Below are positions 29,065-38,817 of a stretch of DNA of 64,000 nucleotides, piece after piece. The stretch covers positions 310,001-374,000 of the forward strand of contig NZ_VIGW01000004.1 in the NCBI RefSeq assembly GCF_007858435.1, written 5' to 3'. Every line of letters begins with the position of its first letter. Position 1 is the stretch's first letter. A model generated the notes under the pieces. That model ran no database searches. It was not told the DNA's origin and saw only the letters and a list, made by a program, of their open reading frames with translations. The translations under genes were made by a program, and so were the position numbers. This stretch comes from Tsukamurella asaccharolytica (GTDB taxonomy: Bacteria > Actinomycetota > Actinomycetes > Mycobacteriales > Mycobacteriaceae).

Positions 29065-30690
29065 CTACTCGACGTCGATCTTGCCGCCGTTGTCCTGCAC
29101 CTTCTTCAGCGCCTCGAGCGCCTTCACCTCGTTCGCGTGGTCGCGAGCGGCGTTGTCACGCTGCTCCTCGGGCGAGTCGGCACGCAGGAACGAACCCGTA
29201 CCGGGCTGGCCCGCGGCGCCGAGCTGGTTCGCCTTGGTCGGGACGACCGCGCCCTCGTAGGGGAGCGGCACGGCGTGGCCGTGCTCGTCGACCGGGCCGA
29301 GCGGCTGGTGGAGCTCGATGAACTCACCGTTCGGGCGGCGCACGATGATGCCGGTCTCGATGCCGTGCTCCAGCACCGCGCGGTCGGCGCGCTGCAGGCC
29401 GATGCAGAACCGGTAGGTCAGGAAGTACGCCAGGGGCGGCAGCACGACCAGACCGATGCGGCCGATCCACGTCATCGCGTTGAGGGAGATGTGGAACTTC
29501 AGCGCGATGATGTCGTTCACGCAGGAGAGCGTGAGCACGATGTAGAACGCGAGCGCCATGGCGCCGATCGCGGTACGCACCGGCACGTCGCGAGGACGCT
29601 GCAGGATGTTGTGATGCGCATCGTCGCCGGTGAGCTTCTTCTCGATCCACGGGTAGGAGAACATCAGGCCCACGATCACGCCGATGATGATCGCCACGAA
29701 CGCGGCGCCCGGAACGGTGTGGCCCCAGAGGTAGAGCTCCCAGGCCGGCCACAGGCGCGCCAGGCCGTCCGTCCACATCATGTAGATGTCGGGCTGGACG
29801 CCCGCGGAGACCTTGGCCGGATCGTACGGGCCGATCGTCCACACGGGGTTGATCGTGAAGATGCCCGCCATCAGGGCGATGATGCCGAAGGTGGCGGCGA
29901 AGTACGCACCGGTCTTGACCGCGAAGACGGGGAGGATGCGGACACCCACCACGTTCTCCTCGGTGCGGCCGGGGCCTGCGAACTGGGTGTGCTTCTGGTA
30001 CCAGACGAGGGCCAGGTGGCCCGCGATCAGCGCCAGGATGATGCCCGGGAACAGCAGGATGTGCAGCACGTAGAGGCGCGGGATCAGCAGATCGCCGGGG
30101 AAGTCCCCGCCGAACAGAGCCCAGTGGACCCAGGTGCCGACCACGGGGAGGCCGACGACGATGCCCGACATCGCGGCGCGGACGCCGGTGCCCGAGAGCA
30201 GGTCGTCCGGGATCGAGTAGCCGAAGAAGCCCTCGAACATCGCGAGCAGCAGCAGCGCGCAGCCGATGACCCAGTTGGCCTCACGCGGACGACGGAAGGC
30301 GCCGGTGAAGAAGACGCGCGCCATGTGGATGATGATCGACGCGGCGAACATCAGGGCGGCCCAGTGGTGGATCTGGCGGACGAACAGGCCGCCGCGCACC
30401 TCGAACGAGATGTCCAAGGTGGTGGCGTAGGCGCGCGACATCGCGACGCCCTGCAGCGGCTCGTAGGCACCGTCGTAGTGGACCTCCGCCAGCGACGGGT
30501 CGAAGAACAGCGTGAGGTACACGCCCGAGAGCAGCAGGATCACGAAGCTGTACAGCGCGATCTCGCCCAGCATGAACGACCAGTGCGTGGGGAAGACCTT
30601 GTTGATCTGGCGACGAATCCCGGACGCGAAGTGGTATCGCGAATCCAGATCTTCGGCCTGGTGGCCGATCCGATCTCCGAGTGTGGTCAT
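29065..30690 (-). CDS. qcrB: Cytochrome bc1 complex cytochrome b subunit (QcrB)
   Basis: A 541-residue membrane subunit of the menaquinol:cytochrome c oxidoreductase. Heme-ligand histidines are visible in [20 protein letters not shown] and in the later [23 protein letters not shown]. The Qo-site [16 protein letters not shown] region follows cyt b. A long C-terminal cytosolic extension (residues about 430-541) is characteristic of actinobacterial bcc complexes. Its ATG shares one base with the qcrA stop (TGATG). The homologous M. tuberculosis protein is the target of imidazopyridine drugs. Confidence 0.96.
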   Translation of the reverse strand: MTTLGDRIGHQAEDLDSRYHFASGIRRQINKVFPTHWSFMLGEIALYSFVILLLSGVYLTLFFDPSLAEVHYDGAYEPLQGVAMSRAYATTLDISFEVRGGLFVRQIHHWAALMFAASIIIHMARVFFTGAFRRPREANWVIGCALLLLAMFEGFFGYSIPDDLLSGTGVRAAMSGIVVGLPVVGTWVHWALFGGDFPGDLLIPRLYVLHILLFPGIILALIAGHLALVWYQKHTQFAGPGRTEENVVGVRILPVFAVKTGAYFAATFGIIALMAGIFTINPVWTIGPYDPAKVSAGVQPDIYMMWTDGLARLWPAWELYLWGHTVPGAAFVAIIIGVIVGLMFSYPWIEKKLTGDDAHHNILQRPRDVPVRTAIGAMALAFYIVLTLSCVNDIIALKFHISLNAMTWIGRIGLVVLPPLAYFLTYRFCIGLQRADRAVLEHGIETGIIVRRPNGEFIELHQPLGPVDEHGHAVPLPYEGAVVPTKANQLGAAGQPGTGSFLRADSPEEQRDNAARDHANEVKALEALKKVQDNGGKIDVE

Positions 30691-31871
30691 CAGTGCGTCG
30701 CCTCCCAGAAGGCCGGTCCGACCGGTTCGATGAAGTCGCCGTTGGCGACCATGTAGCCCTGCTCGTTGACCGAGATCGGCAGCTGCGCGAGGGCACGGGC
30801 TGCGGGACCGAAGACGGGCTTGCCGTACTCCAGCGCGTTGAACTGCGACTGGTGGCAGGGGCAGAGGATGCGGTTGGTCTGCTGCTCGTACAGCGACGTG
30901 GGGCAGCCGAAGTGGCTGCAGACCTTGGTGTAGGCCCAGTAGTCGCCGTAGTTGAAGCTCTCCTGGCCCTCACGCTTGATCGCGCGCACGGTGTCCTCGG
31001 GACGCAGGCGGATCAGCATGACGGGGTTGCGGATGCCCTTGAGGCCGTGGAGCAGCTTGAGACGCGACTCCTCGGTCTCGCCGAAGCCGTCCGAGACACG
31101 CCACGGGAAGACCGTCATCATGCCGCCGGCGTCGAGGTCCTCGGCGCGCACCAGCTTGACCTTGTAGGGGTCGCCCACGTCGTTGCGGAGGAAGACGGTC
31201 TCATGGTTGAGCTCGCTCGAGAAGTCGTCGGCCAGCGAGTCCCAGTAGGGGGACCAGCCGGTGTGCCAGAGCGGGGAGGCCTCGCGCTTGGCCCACGGGT
31301 TCTTGATGAGACCGCCGATGAAGCCGGCCGTGGCACCGAGGCCGAGGACGCCGACACCGAATCCGGCCGAGGCCAGGATCATCTTGCGGCGGGGGAGCGT
31401 GGAGGTCTCCAGCGCGTCCTTGAACAGCGCGGCCGTGGTGGCCTTGTCGACCTTGGACGAGCCGCCGGCGTCGTGCCGCTGCTGGACCGCGATCTCCTCG
31501 GGGATGAACTTCTTGGTGAACTGCACCGTGCCCGCGAAGACGCAGAGCAGCGACAGGCCGAAAGTGATGCCCAGCATCGGCGTGTACAGCGTGTACCACC
31601 AGTAGTTGGCGTCATCGATGCCCTGGTACTTCCACGGCCAGAACAGGAAGACCCCGAGCAGCGCGGCGCCGAAGACGCCGGCCAGGGCGAACCACAGGGC
31701 GACGGTGCGCTCGGCGCGCTTCTCGGCCCGGGTTCCGGGGACGGGCCAGCGGGGCTCGCGGTACACCAGCTCGACGCCGTCGAGGTTGGTACCGAGCTTC
31801 ACCAGCTCGTCGTGGGACAGGTTGTCCAGTTCGTCGTCCGACGGGACGTTCTTCAACGGCTTGGCGGTCAA
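30690..31871 (-). CDS. qcrA: Rieske iron-sulfur subunit of the bc1 complex (QcrA)
   Basis: A 393-residue protein with three predicted membrane helices (around [38 protein letters not shown] and [20 protein letters not shown]), typical of actinobacteria, and a C-terminal Rieske domain. The [2Fe-2S] ligands are in [11 protein letters not shown] and CPCHQSQF. I chose TTG 31871 because it overlaps the qcrC stop by 4 bp (TTGA) and has GGGAG six bases upstream; GTG 31889 is the alternative. It transfers electrons from menaquinol to the QcrC hemes. Confidence 0.94.
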   Translation of the reverse strand: MTAKPLKNVPSDDELDNLSHDELVKLGTNLDGVELVYREPRWPVPGTRAEKRAERTVALWFALAGVFGAALLGVFLFWPWKYQGIDDANYWWYTLYTPMLGITFGLSLLCVFAGTVQFTKKFIPEEIAVQQRHDAGGSSKVDKATTAALFKDALETSTLPRRKMILASAGFGVGVLGLGATAGFIGGLIKNPWAKREASPLWHTGWSPYWDSLADDFSSELNHETVFLRNDVGDPYKVKLVRAEDLDAGGMMTVFPWRVSDGFGETEESRLKLLHGLKGIRNPVMLIRLRPEDTVRAIKREGQESFNYGDYWAYTKVCSHFGCPTSLYEQQTNRILCPCHQSQFNALEYGKPVFGPAARALAQLPISVNEQGYMVANGDFIEPVGPAFWEATH

Positions 31872-32809
31872 TTCCTGCTCCCAACCCACATCGCGGCGCC
31901 GACGACGGCGATCATCCCGGTCGCCCACATCACCATGCCCTCGGACGCGGTACCGAAGCCGCCGAGGCCGTGGCCGCCCGGAGACTGGGTCTCGCCGACG
32001 TTCTTGATGAATCCGATGATGTTCTTCTTCTCTTCAGGCGACAGTGCACGGTCCGAGAACTTGGGCATGTTCTGCGGGCCGGTCAGCATCGCTGCGTAGA
32101 TCTCCTGCTCGTTCGCGGGATCCAGGTTCGGCGCGAACTTGCCGCCGGACAGGGCGCCGCCCCGGCCGGTGAAGTTGTGGCACGAGGCGCAGTTGAGGCG
32201 GAAGAGCTCGGCGCCGGCGCCGAGGTTCGTGCCGCGGAGCGACTCCTGTGCGATGACGCGGTTGCCGTTCTCGTCGCGCTTGATCGAGCCGTCCTGGTTG
32301 TACTCCCACACGATCGACGGACCGCCGCCGATCGACTGGATGTACGCGCCCATGGCGTCGATCTGCTTCGCGTCGAACTTGGCGGGCTTGCGCAGGATCT
32401 GCGCCGAGTTCACGGTCGCGGGCATGCGGCCCGAGTGCACCTGGAAGTACACGGCCGAATCGCCGACGCCGACGAGGCTCGGGCCGCGGTCCTTGACACC
32501 CTCGAGGCTGGCGCCGTGGCAGCTGATGCACGAGGTCTCGTACAGGCGCTTACCGTTCTCGACCTGCGAGGCGTCGAAGTCGTCCGCGATCGCGACCTGG
32601 GGGGTCGGGCTGGCGATCGTGGCGACACCGCCCGCGGCCAGGAGGCCGCCGACGAGCAGTGCCGCGCTCGCGAACTTGCGACGGAGCTTGCGCTGCTTCC
32701 GGGCCTTCTGTGCCGAGGCGTGGTCGGGCCCGGCGCCCGAAGCGATGGTGCGCTCCGCGCCGCTGGGCTCGCCCCCCTCGCCGGCGGGCTCAAAGTTGGC
32801 TGAACTCAT
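31868..32809 (-). CDS. qcrC: Diheme cytochrome c subunit of the bc1 complex (QcrC)
   Basis: A 313-residue fused di-heme cytochrome. Two CxxCH motifs are C94-C97-H98 (CISCH) and C207-C210-H211 (CASCH). An N-terminal anchor lies at about residues 46-66 after a basic stretch, and a second helix near the C terminus ([19 protein letters not shown]) anchors the other end. In actinobacteria QcrC replaces soluble cytochrome c and hands electrons directly to CtaC CuA. AGAGGG precedes the ATG by 7 nt. Confidence 0.96.
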   Translation of the reverse strand: MSSANFEPAGEGGEPSGAERTIASGAGPDHASAQKARKQRKLRRKFASAALLVGGLLAAGGVATIASPTPQVAIADDFDASQVENGKRLYETSCISCHGASLEGVKDRGPSLVGVGDSAVYFQVHSGRMPATVNSAQILRKPAKFDAKQIDAMGAYIQSIGGGPSIVWEYNQDGSIKRDENGNRVIAQESLRGTNLGAGAELFRLNCASCHNFTGRGGALSGGKFAPNLDPANEQEIYAAMLTGPQNMPKFSDRALSPEEKKNIIGFIKNVGETQSPGGHGLGGFGTASEGMVMWATGMIAVVGAAMWVGSRN

Positions 32810-32847
32810 CTGCTATCCCTCTGTGATGGCGACTGAGATAAACGTCG

Positions 32848-33462
32848 TTAGCGAATGATGTAAATGACGGCGAAGAGGCCGATCCACACCACGTCGACGA
32901 AGTGCCAGTAGTAGCTGACGACGATCGCCGAGGTCGCCTGGGCGGGCGTGAATTTCGAGGCGCGACTGCGGGCCAGGATGAAGACGAAGGCCACGAGGCC
33001 GCCGATCACGTGCAGGCCGTGGAAGCCGGTGGCCATGTAGAACACCGAGCCGTACACCGAGGAGCTGAGCGTGAGGCCCTCACCGATCAGGGTGTTGTAC
33101 TCGCTGAGCTGACCCGCCACGAACGCGATACCCATCACCAGCGTGATCGTGTACCAGACGCGGAACTTGAAGACGTCGCCCTTCTCCGCGGCGAAGACAC
33201 CCATCTGGCAGGTGACCGACGAGGCGATCAGCACGATGGTCGGCGGCAGCGCTGCGGCCAGGCTGACGTTGGTGTCGACGGGGGGCCATCCGTTCTCCCC
33301 AGCGCCGGCCCGCGCCACGAAGTACATGGCGAAGAGCCCGGCGAAGAACATGAGCTCGCTCGACAGCCAGACGATGGTCCCGACGCTGACCATGTTGGGC
33401 CGGTTGAGTGAGTGCACGCGCTGGGTGATGGCTGTAGCTGAGGTCGGTGCGGCGCTAGTCAC
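32848..33462 (-). CDS. ctaE: Cytochrome c oxidase subunit III (CtaE)
   Basis: A 204-residue membrane subunit of the aa3 oxidase with five hydrophobic helices. It starts [20 protein letters not shown], includes the family block [18 protein letters not shown] and ends [20 protein letters not shown]. It heads the ctaE-qcrC-qcrA-qcrB operon with 38 nt to qcrC. The GTG start lacks a good Shine-Dalgarno; CATACT lies 6 nt upstream (33469-33474, minus strand), a possible weak -10. Confidence 0.95.
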   Translation of the reverse strand: MTSAAPTSATAITQRVHSLNRPNMVSVGTIVWLSSELMFFAGLFAMYFVARAGAGENGWPPVDTNVSLAAALPPTIVLIASSVTCQMGVFAAEKGDVFKFRVWYTITLVMGIAFVAGQLSEYNTLIGEGLTLSSSVYGSVFYMATGFHGLHVIGGLVAFVFILARSRASKFTPAQATSAIVVSYYWHFVDVVWIGLFAVIYIIR

Positions 33463-33611
33463 TCCGCAAGTATGACCGGTCGTAGTATCGAATGCCTACC
33501 CGGGTCGCAGATTGGGCGCGTCAAATGTCGCGGGCAGGCTGTGCGCCCTCCGCTCGTACACTCGAAACACCACGTCAACGGCCCGATCGGCATCGGCAGA
33601 TAAGGCACACC

Positions 33612-34061
33612 TTGCCCTACGACCTCAACGGCAGACCCGAGCAGCGGACCCGTCTGGGCCGGTTGTTCGGCCGCCTTTCCACGCGCACCGTCGAAGAGTT
33701 AACGCCCGAGCACCCCGGTTTGGTTCCCGTGGCCGAGTCGGGCGACGACGCTGCCGCGTCGTCGTCCGTCCTCGACGCCTCCCCGGGCTTCGATCCCGGG
33801 GCCCAGAGCGTGCTGCGGCACGTCCTCGAGCTGCCGCCCGGCGAGGTCGACGAGGTGCTGCGGCTCGTCGGGCAGGACCGGTACGAGCGGGTCGCGGCCG
33901 ACGGTGCGCCGGACCTCCCCGGGATCGAGACCGTCGCCGTAGCGCGGGTGCAGCAGGTCGACGCGCTGCACGTCTCGCAGGAGCGCTCGCGGATGGCGGG
34001 CGTCGCCGCGCGGCACGGCGGGCGGGCGGTGTTGTGGCAGGTGCTCCAGCTACCCGCGTGA
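33612..34061 (+). CDS. Hypothetical protein between ctaE and trpD
   Basis: About 149 residues if it begins at TTG 33612; the frame is open back to an ATG at 33492. It is not recognised. The N terminus is basic (GRPEQRTRLGRLFGRLSTRT). The C-terminal half is helical and polar (VLRHVLELPPGEVDEVLRLV, VARVQQVDALHVSQERSRMAG). No signal peptide or membrane helix. TAGTAT (33484-33489) is a possible promoter, giving a long leader if the TTG is right. It lies 21 nt upstream of trpD. Confidence 0.5.
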   Translation: MPYDLNGRPEQRTRLGRLFGRLSTRTVEELTPEHPGLVPVAESGDDAAASSSVLDASPGFDPGAQSVLRHVLELPPGEVDEVLRLVGQDRYERVAADGAPDLPGIETVAVARVQQVDALHVSQERSRMAGVAARHGGRAVLWQVLQLPA

Positions 34062-34082
34062 ACACCCCATTACGCTGTGGCC

Positions 34083-35129
34083 ATGGATTGGCCCACCGTT
34101 CTCACCGAGCTCACCTCCCAGCGCAGCCTGAGCGCGGAGCAGGCGCGGTGGGCGATGTCCGAGATCATGAGCGACGGGGCGACCCCGTCGCAGATCTCCG
34201 CGTTCGGCGTCGCCATGAAGATGAAGGGGCCGTCGCCGGTGGAGGTCCGGGCGTTGGCCGACGTGATGCTCTCGCTGACCACGCCCGTGCCCTTCGATGC
34301 CCGGGCCGTCGACATCGTCGGCACCGGCGGCGACCGCTCGCATTCGGTCAACATCTCCACGATGAGCTCGATCGTCGTGGCCGCGGCGGGCGTGCCCGTG
34401 CTCAAGCACGGCAACCGGGCCGCCTCGTCGAAGTCCGGCGGCGCGGACTGTCTGGAGGCGCTGGGCGTCGCGATCGGGCTGAACGCCGACGGCGTCGCCC
34501 GCACCACCGCGGAGTTGGGCATCGGCTTCTGCCTCGCCTCCGTCTTCCATTCGGGCCTGCGCTTCGCCGGCGCCACCCGTAAGGAGATCGGGATCCCGAC
34601 CGTCTTCAACGTGCTCGGCCCCCTCACCAACCCGGGCCGTCCGTCCGCCGGGCTTATCGGCTGCGCTTTCGCCGACCTCGCCCCGGTGGTGGCGCAGGCT
34701 TTCGCCGACCGCGGCGGCCAGGACCACGTCATCGTGGTGCGCGGTGACGATGGTCTCGACGAGCTCACCACCACTTCCACCTCCACCGTCTGGCGGGTGC
34801 AGGAGGACGGCGTCGGGGTCGAGTCGGTCGACCCCCGCGAGCTCGGCCTGGCCCGGGTCGCGCTGGAGGACCTCCGGGGCGGCGACGCGGCGGTGAACGC
34901 CGCGATCGCTCGGGCGTTCCTCGCCGGCGAGACCGGTCCGGTCCGCGACGCGGTGCTGCTCAACTCGGCAGGCGCCGTCGCCGCGTACGAGGGGCTGACC
35001 GCGGGGCAGTCCGTGCAGGACGCGCTCGCCGCGCATCTGCCGCGCGTCGCCGAGGCCGTCGACTCGGGCGCCGCTGCGGCCCTGCTCGATCGCTGGGTCG
35101 CACTGTCGCAGGAGATCGCGGGCGCGTGA
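34083..35129 (+). CDS. trpD: Anthranilate phosphoribosyltransferase
   Basis: A 348-residue enzyme joining anthranilate and PRPP in tryptophan synthesis. The helical N domain is followed by the PRPP site GTGGDRSHSVNISTMSSIV, the KHGNRAASSKSGGADCLEALG loop, and the metal-binding DDGLDEL near residue 225. TACGCT (34071-34076) lies 6 nt before the ATG with no Shine-Dalgarno, so the start is likely leaderless; this argues for ATG 34083 over the GTG at 34077. No other trp genes are nearby, as in mycobacteria. Confidence 0.95.
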   Translation: MDWPTVLTELTSQRSLSAEQARWAMSEIMSDGATPSQISAFGVAMKMKGPSPVEVRALADVMLSLTTPVPFDARAVDIVGTGGDRSHSVNISTMSSIVVAAAGVPVLKHGNRAASSKSGGADCLEALGVAIGLNADGVARTTAELGIGFCLASVFHSGLRFAGATRKEIGIPTVFNVLGPLTNPGRPSAGLIGCAFADLAPVVAQAFADRGGQDHVIVVRGDDGLDELTTTSTSTVWRVQEDGVGVESVDPRELGLARVALEDLRGGDAAVNAAIARAFLAGETGPVRDAVLLNSAGAVAAYEGLTAGQSVQDALAAHLPRVAEAVDSGAAAALLDRWVALSQEIAGA

Positions 35130-35160
35130 GCGAGTAGGCGCCCGCGAACAGAACGCACAA

Positions 35161-35179
35161 AATTCCATTCCGTGGAATT
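35161..35179. promoter_or_regulatory. Candidate operator upstream of the CitE-like gene
   Basis: AATTCCA-N5-TGGAATT is a perfect 7-bp inverted repeat in an AT-rich patch. Its right arm falls where the -35 of the TAGTCT promoter (35196-35201) should be, so a bound repressor would block transcription. Confidence 0.4.
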
Positions 35180-35208
35180 CGGCGTTCCGCCCGCCTAGTC
35201 TTGACGGC

Positions 35209-36060
35209 GTGAGTAAGCGCACCGTCTCCCCGCAGATCGCCCGTTCCTGGCTGCTCGTCCCGGCCTCCCACCCCGAGTCATTCGCCGTCGCGCAGGCCAG
35301 CGAGGCGGACGCCGTGATCATCGACCTCGAGGACGCCGTCGCCGCGAAGGACAAGGATCAGGCGCGGGCGGACACCGTCGAATGGCTGTCGACCGGCCAC
35401 CGCGCCTGGGTGCGCATCAACGACGCGGCCAGCGAGTACTGGAGCGCCGACTGCGCCGCGCTCAAGCAGTGCGCCGGGCTCGAGGGCGTGATGCTCGCGA
35501 AGTCCGAGGGATCGAGCCACCTTGACGACACCGCGGACCGGCTGCCCGACGGTACGCCGATCCTCGCGCTCGTCGAGACCGCCCGGGGGATGCAGAACGT
35601 CGAGCGGATCGCGGCCGCCCCGTCGACCTTTCGGATCGCTTTCGGAACAGGCGACTTCAAGCGGGATACCGCCGTCGGCGAGGACCCGATCGCCCTGGCC
35701 TACGCGCGGTCGCAGCTGGTGATCGCGTCGCGGGCGGCGCGGCTGCCCGCGCCCATCGACGGCCCGACGTTGAACATCGCGCACCTGCCCACCGGGACGG
35801 CCCTGGCGAAGGAGATGGGCATGTCCGGCAAGCTGTGCCTGACTCCGGAGCACGCCGGCGTCATCAACACCGGCCTCAGCCCGAGCGAGTCGGACGTGGC
35901 GTGGGCGCACGGCTTCATCGACGCCTTCGAGAAGTCGGGCGGCAAGATCACCGACGGCTCGGACCTACCCCGCCTCGCCCGCGCCCAGAAGATCGTGCAG
36001 CAGGCGCTCGACTTCGGCATCGAGGTCGCGGCCGCGGAGGTCAGTCACAGCGGCTACTGA
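35209..36060 (+). CDS. HpcH/HpaI aldolase / citrate lyase beta-like protein (CitE family)
   Basis: A 283-residue TIM-barrel enzyme. Metal and acid ligands are visible in DAVIIDLEDAVAAKDKDQAR, VMLAKSEG and ALVETARGMQNVERIAA, then FGTGDFKRDT, where the aspartate should complete the site. Stand-alone CitE proteins act on CoA thioesters such as citramalyl-CoA or malyl-CoA; the substrate is not predictable here. The GTG at 35209 is 7 nt after TAGTCT (35196-35201) without a Shine-Dalgarno, so the mRNA is probably leaderless. Confidence 0.85.
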   Translation: MSKRTVSPQIARSWLLVPASHPESFAVAQASEADAVIIDLEDAVAAKDKDQARADTVEWLSTGHRAWVRINDAASEYWSADCAALKQCAGLEGVMLAKSEGSSHLDDTADRLPDGTPILALVETARGMQNVERIAAAPSTFRIAFGTGDFKRDTAVGEDPIALAYARSQLVIASRAARLPAPIDGPTLNIAHLPTGTALAKEMGMSGKLCLTPEHAGVINTGLSPSESDVAWAHGFIDAFEKSGGKITDGSDLPRLARAQKIVQQALDFGIEVAAAEVSHSGY

Positions 36061-36083
36061 CCGCGCCCGGCGGCGCGTCGCCG

Positions 36084-36359
36084 TCAGTTGCCGATGTCGA
36101 AGCCCGCGTCGACGTCGGCCGAGGAGTACTCGCGGAAGGCGATGTGGGTGGACGTGCTCGCGACGCCGTCGATGCGGTTGATGTTCTCCGTGACGACCTC
36201 GGCGATCGCCGCGTGCTCGCGCACGCGCACCTTGGCGATGAGGTCGATGTCGCCGGCGCAGGAGTACACCTCGGTGACGCCCTCGATGTTCGCGACGGCC
36301 TGTGCGGTCTCGGGGATGCGGTGCACGTCGGCGTTGATGAGGACGATCGCGGTGATCAC
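36084..36359 (-). CDS. Stand-alone Lrp/AsnC ligand-binding (RAM) domain protein
   Basis: A 91-residue protein consisting only of the alpha-beta sandwich ligand domain of Lrp/AsnC regulators (TAIVLINADVHRIPETAQAV, VTEVYSCAGDIDLIAKVRV, GVASTSTHIAF). The DNA-binding helix-turn-helix is missing and the upstream DNA does not encode one, so it probably senses an amino acid or modulates a full-length partner. The GTG at 36359 has AAAGG eight bases upstream. It follows the exonuclease gene by 34 nt on the same strand. Confidence 0.85.
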   Translation of the reverse strand: MITAIVLINADVHRIPETAQAVANIEGVTEVYSCAGDIDLIAKVRVREHAAIAEVVTENINRIDGVASTSTHIAFREYSSADVDAGFDIGN

Positions 36360-36393
36360 GTACGCGGCCTTTCGGTCGATCCGGCGCTGAGGC

Positions 36394-38223
36394 TCACGCG
36401 GCGTGCGTGGCCTCCTCACTGTATTGCCTGGCGGGCCCGCGCGGATGCGCCGCCGCCGCGCGGGCGTCGCGGCCCGCCTCGAAGGCGCGTTCGGCCCACT
36501 CGAGCCACCGCCCCGCGCCCGCCAGCGGCTCGCCCCACATCCCCTGCACGTCCACGATGCGGGTGCCCGGCCGCAGCGCCCAGCGGCGCAGGAGGGAGGC
36601 CTCCTCGGGGCTCGCTCCGTGCAGGGTGTCGGCGGGGAACAGGGCGTCGGGCACGTCCGGCGCGGAGAAGGCGTCTCCGCCTGCCTCGTAGACGGACTCG
36701 GCGCCCGCGCGCAACCGGTCGAAGACGGGCATCGGCGGCACGCCGCGCGGAGCGACGCCCGCCGCGGCGAGCCGGCCGTGGCGCACGATCGAGAGCTCCC
36801 AGCCGCCGGCGCCGTCGGGGTGGGCGATCGACAGTTCGGGGACGTCCGCGAAGGCGACCAGCGCGTGCGAGCGGGTCACGGCGTCGACGAGCCGGGCGGC
36901 GCGGTCGCGCAGCCGGGCCGCCGACTCGAAGAGCTCCCGCTCCCCGAGGTCCGCCAGGCGCGCCTCCAGGGCGGCGAAGACCTCCGACGAGCGTCCGGTG
37001 AGGGCCGCGGCCGCCCGGTCGGCCCGCGGCCGGTACAGCGCCGCCGGCTCGGGTACTGCGACGGACGCCCGGCACCCGCCGAGGGGAAGCGCGCCGTCGG
37101 GCCCGAGGGCGCAGGAGTGGAGTGCCCCGGCAGGCAGCCGGGTGGTGCAGGTGCGGAGGCCGCACGCCTCGGCCAGCAACTCCGCGAGATCGGCCGCGTC
37201 GGCCCGGGAGCGCACCGGCCCGATGCATGCGGCCCCCGCCGGCGCGGAGCGCTTCACCGCGAGCCGGGGGAAGGCCTCGGCGGTGAGGCAGATCCACCAG
37301 CCGCGCTTGGGGTATTTCGACCGGCGGTTGTACGGGGGAGTGTGCGCGGCGATCAGGCGAAGCTCCCGCGCGGCCGCCTCCAGCGCGTGTGCGCATTCCA
37401 CGTGGTCCACCCGCTCCGCGAGACCCACCATCTCCTTGATCCGCCCCCGCGTCTCGCCCGAGGTGAAGTAGCTGCGCACCCGGCGCCGGAGGTTTCCGGA
37501 CGTGCCCACGTAGAGCACCTCGTTACCCGGGCCGCGGAACAGGTAGACGCCCGGGCGCTCCGGCAGCGGATCGGCGAGGTGGCGCTTGGCCCGCTGCTGC
37601 GGCGTCACGGACGGAAGGTGCCCGCGCAGCTCCCCGAGCGTGTGGATGCCCAGGTTGCCCACGCGGCCGATCAGCCCGTGCAGCACCTCGACGGTGGCCC
37701 GCGCGTCGTCGAGCGCGCGGTGATTGGGCGTGGTCTCGGTGCGGAAGAGGCGCGCGAGCTCGCTGAGCTTGACCGACGGCGCCTCGTCCCGCGTGAGCAC
37801 CCGGCGTGCGAGCTGGACCGTGCACAGTGATGCGGGTTTCGGCCAGGGGGTGCCGGTGGTGACCGCGGCGGCCTTGAGGAAGCCGAGGTCGAACCGGGCG
37901 TTGTGCGCGACCAGGACGGCGCCGTGGGCGAATTCGAGGAAGGAGGGGAGTACGGATTCGATCCGTGGGGCGCCGGTGACCATCGCCGTCGTGATGCCGG
38001 TGAGGTGGGTGATGTGCGGGGAGATCCCGCAGCCGGGGTCGACGAGCGTCGCGAACTCACCCAGGACCTCGCCGCCGCGCACCTTGACCGCGCCGATCTC
38101 GGTGATCGCGTCCCCACCCTGGGGGGAGCCACCGGTGGTCTCCAGGTCGACCACGACGAAGGTCACGTCCCGCAGGAGCGGGTCGAGGGTGCCTCCCTCG
38201 CAATCGTCCAGGCGCAGCTGCAT
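36394..38223 (-). CDS. DEDDh exonuclease fused to a GIY-YIG (UvrC/Cho-like) nuclease
   Basis: A 609-residue DNA-repair-type fusion. The N domain (about 20-185) is a DnaQ-like 3'-5' exonuclease: VVVDLETTG, AHNARFDLGF and NHRALDDA supply the DEDDh residues. The GIY-YIG domain follows (about 215-300: PGVYLFRGPGNEVLYVGTSG, NLRRRVRSYF), as in Cho/UvrC. Near 415-450, LEARLADLGERELFESAARL resembles a UvrB-binding helix pair. The architecture is conserved in mycobacteria (Rv2191, from memory). ATG 38223 follows TACCGT (38230-38235) by 6 nt. Confidence 0.9.
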   Translation of the reverse strand: MQLRLDDCEGGTLDPLLRDVTFVVVDLETTGGSPQGGDAITEIGAVKVRGGEVLGEFATLVDPGCGISPHITHLTGITTAMVTGAPRIESVLPSFLEFAHGAVLVAHNARFDLGFLKAAAVTTGTPWPKPASLCTVQLARRVLTRDEAPSVKLSELARLFRTETTPNHRALDDARATVEVLHGLIGRVGNLGIHTLGELRGHLPSVTPQQRAKRHLADPLPERPGVYLFRGPGNEVLYVGTSGNLRRRVRSYFTSGETRGRIKEMVGLAERVDHVECAHALEAAARELRLIAAHTPPYNRRSKYPKRGWWICLTAEAFPRLAVKRSAPAGAACIGPVRSRADAADLAELLAEACGLRTCTTRLPAGALHSCALGPDGALPLGGCRASVAVPEPAALYRPRADRAAAALTGRSSEVFAALEARLADLGERELFESAARLRDRAARLVDAVTRSHALVAFADVPELSIAHPDGAGGWELSIVRHGRLAAAGVAPRGVPPMPVFDRLRAGAESVYEAGGDAFSAPDVPDALFPADTLHGASPEEASLLRRWALRPGTRIVDVQGMWGEPLAGAGRWLEWAERAFEAGRDARAAAAHPRGPARQYSEEATHAA

Positions 38224-38342
38224 GGGCCGACGGTAGAACACCCCACCGACAGGTTTTCGCCGTCCGAACGCGCGCGCGAAAGTTGTCGGTGCGCGCGGTT
38301 AGCGTCGTCGGCATCGAGACCCACAACGACAGGGATACCGCC

Positions 38343-38534
38343 ATGACGCTGCACGTCGACTGCTCCACCTGCCCCGGCAAGCCCCGCGCCTGCGGCGACT
38401 GCTCCGTGGGGTTCCTTCTCGGCCCGCCGGTCACGGCGGTACCCGGCCTGAATGACGCGATTGCCGCATTCGCGAACGAGGGGATGTTGCCGCGTCTCAG
38501 GGTGGTCCCTGACCAGGCGAAACGCGCCGGATAG
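38343..38534 (+). CDS. Small CxxC protein
   Basis: A 63-residue protein with two cysteine pairs near the N terminus (CSTCPGKPRACGDC), likely a zinc knuckle or redox site. A hydrophobic turn (VGFLLGPPVTAVPGLNDAIA) and a basic C terminus follow. AGGG lies about 9 nt before the ATG; TAGCGT (38300-38305) is a candidate -10. It is divergent from the exonuclease gene and upstream of the riboswitch, but not part of it. Function unknown. Confidence 0.65.
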   Translation: MTLHVDCSTCPGKPRACGDCSVGFLLGPPVTAVPGLNDAIAAFANEGMLPRLRVVPDQAKRAG

Positions 38535-38607
38535 GGTGGGGCTCCGGGGGGTCTCGGGGTGACTCCCCGGCGCGTCCGGCTAGACAGGCGCGTTTCCATT
38601 TCGTAAT

Positions 38608-38797
38608 CTTTCCGAGACCTTGTGGAGGAGCCAGGAGCGAAATCCGCCCCGTCTCCCGAGGTCACCGCCTAAGAGGCCGCAGGCCTCGCCGGGGACCCGT
38701 ACGTGTTATCCGGGGTGAATCGCCGGAGGTCTCGACCTCCGGGGTAGGGCATCTTCCTCGCCCGAACCCGTCAGCTAACTCGGTCGGCGGTCGGGAA
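38608..38797 (+). ncRNA. c-di-AMP riboswitch (ydaO-yuaA leader)
   Basis: This 283-nt gene gap holds the hallmarks of the ydaO class: GGGGTGAATCGCCGG near 38712-38726, an 8-bp hairpin arm pair GGAGGTCTCGACCTCC just after it (38725-38740), and the conserved 3' block CCGAACCCGTCAGCTAACT (38762-38780) followed by GGCGG. It ends about 20 nt before the NlpC/P60 start. In actinobacteria this class typically controls cell-wall hydrolases and is turned off by c-di-AMP. Boundaries are approximate. Confidence 0.85.
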
Positions 38798-38817
38798 GAA
38801 CTTAGGAGAATCGCTTC

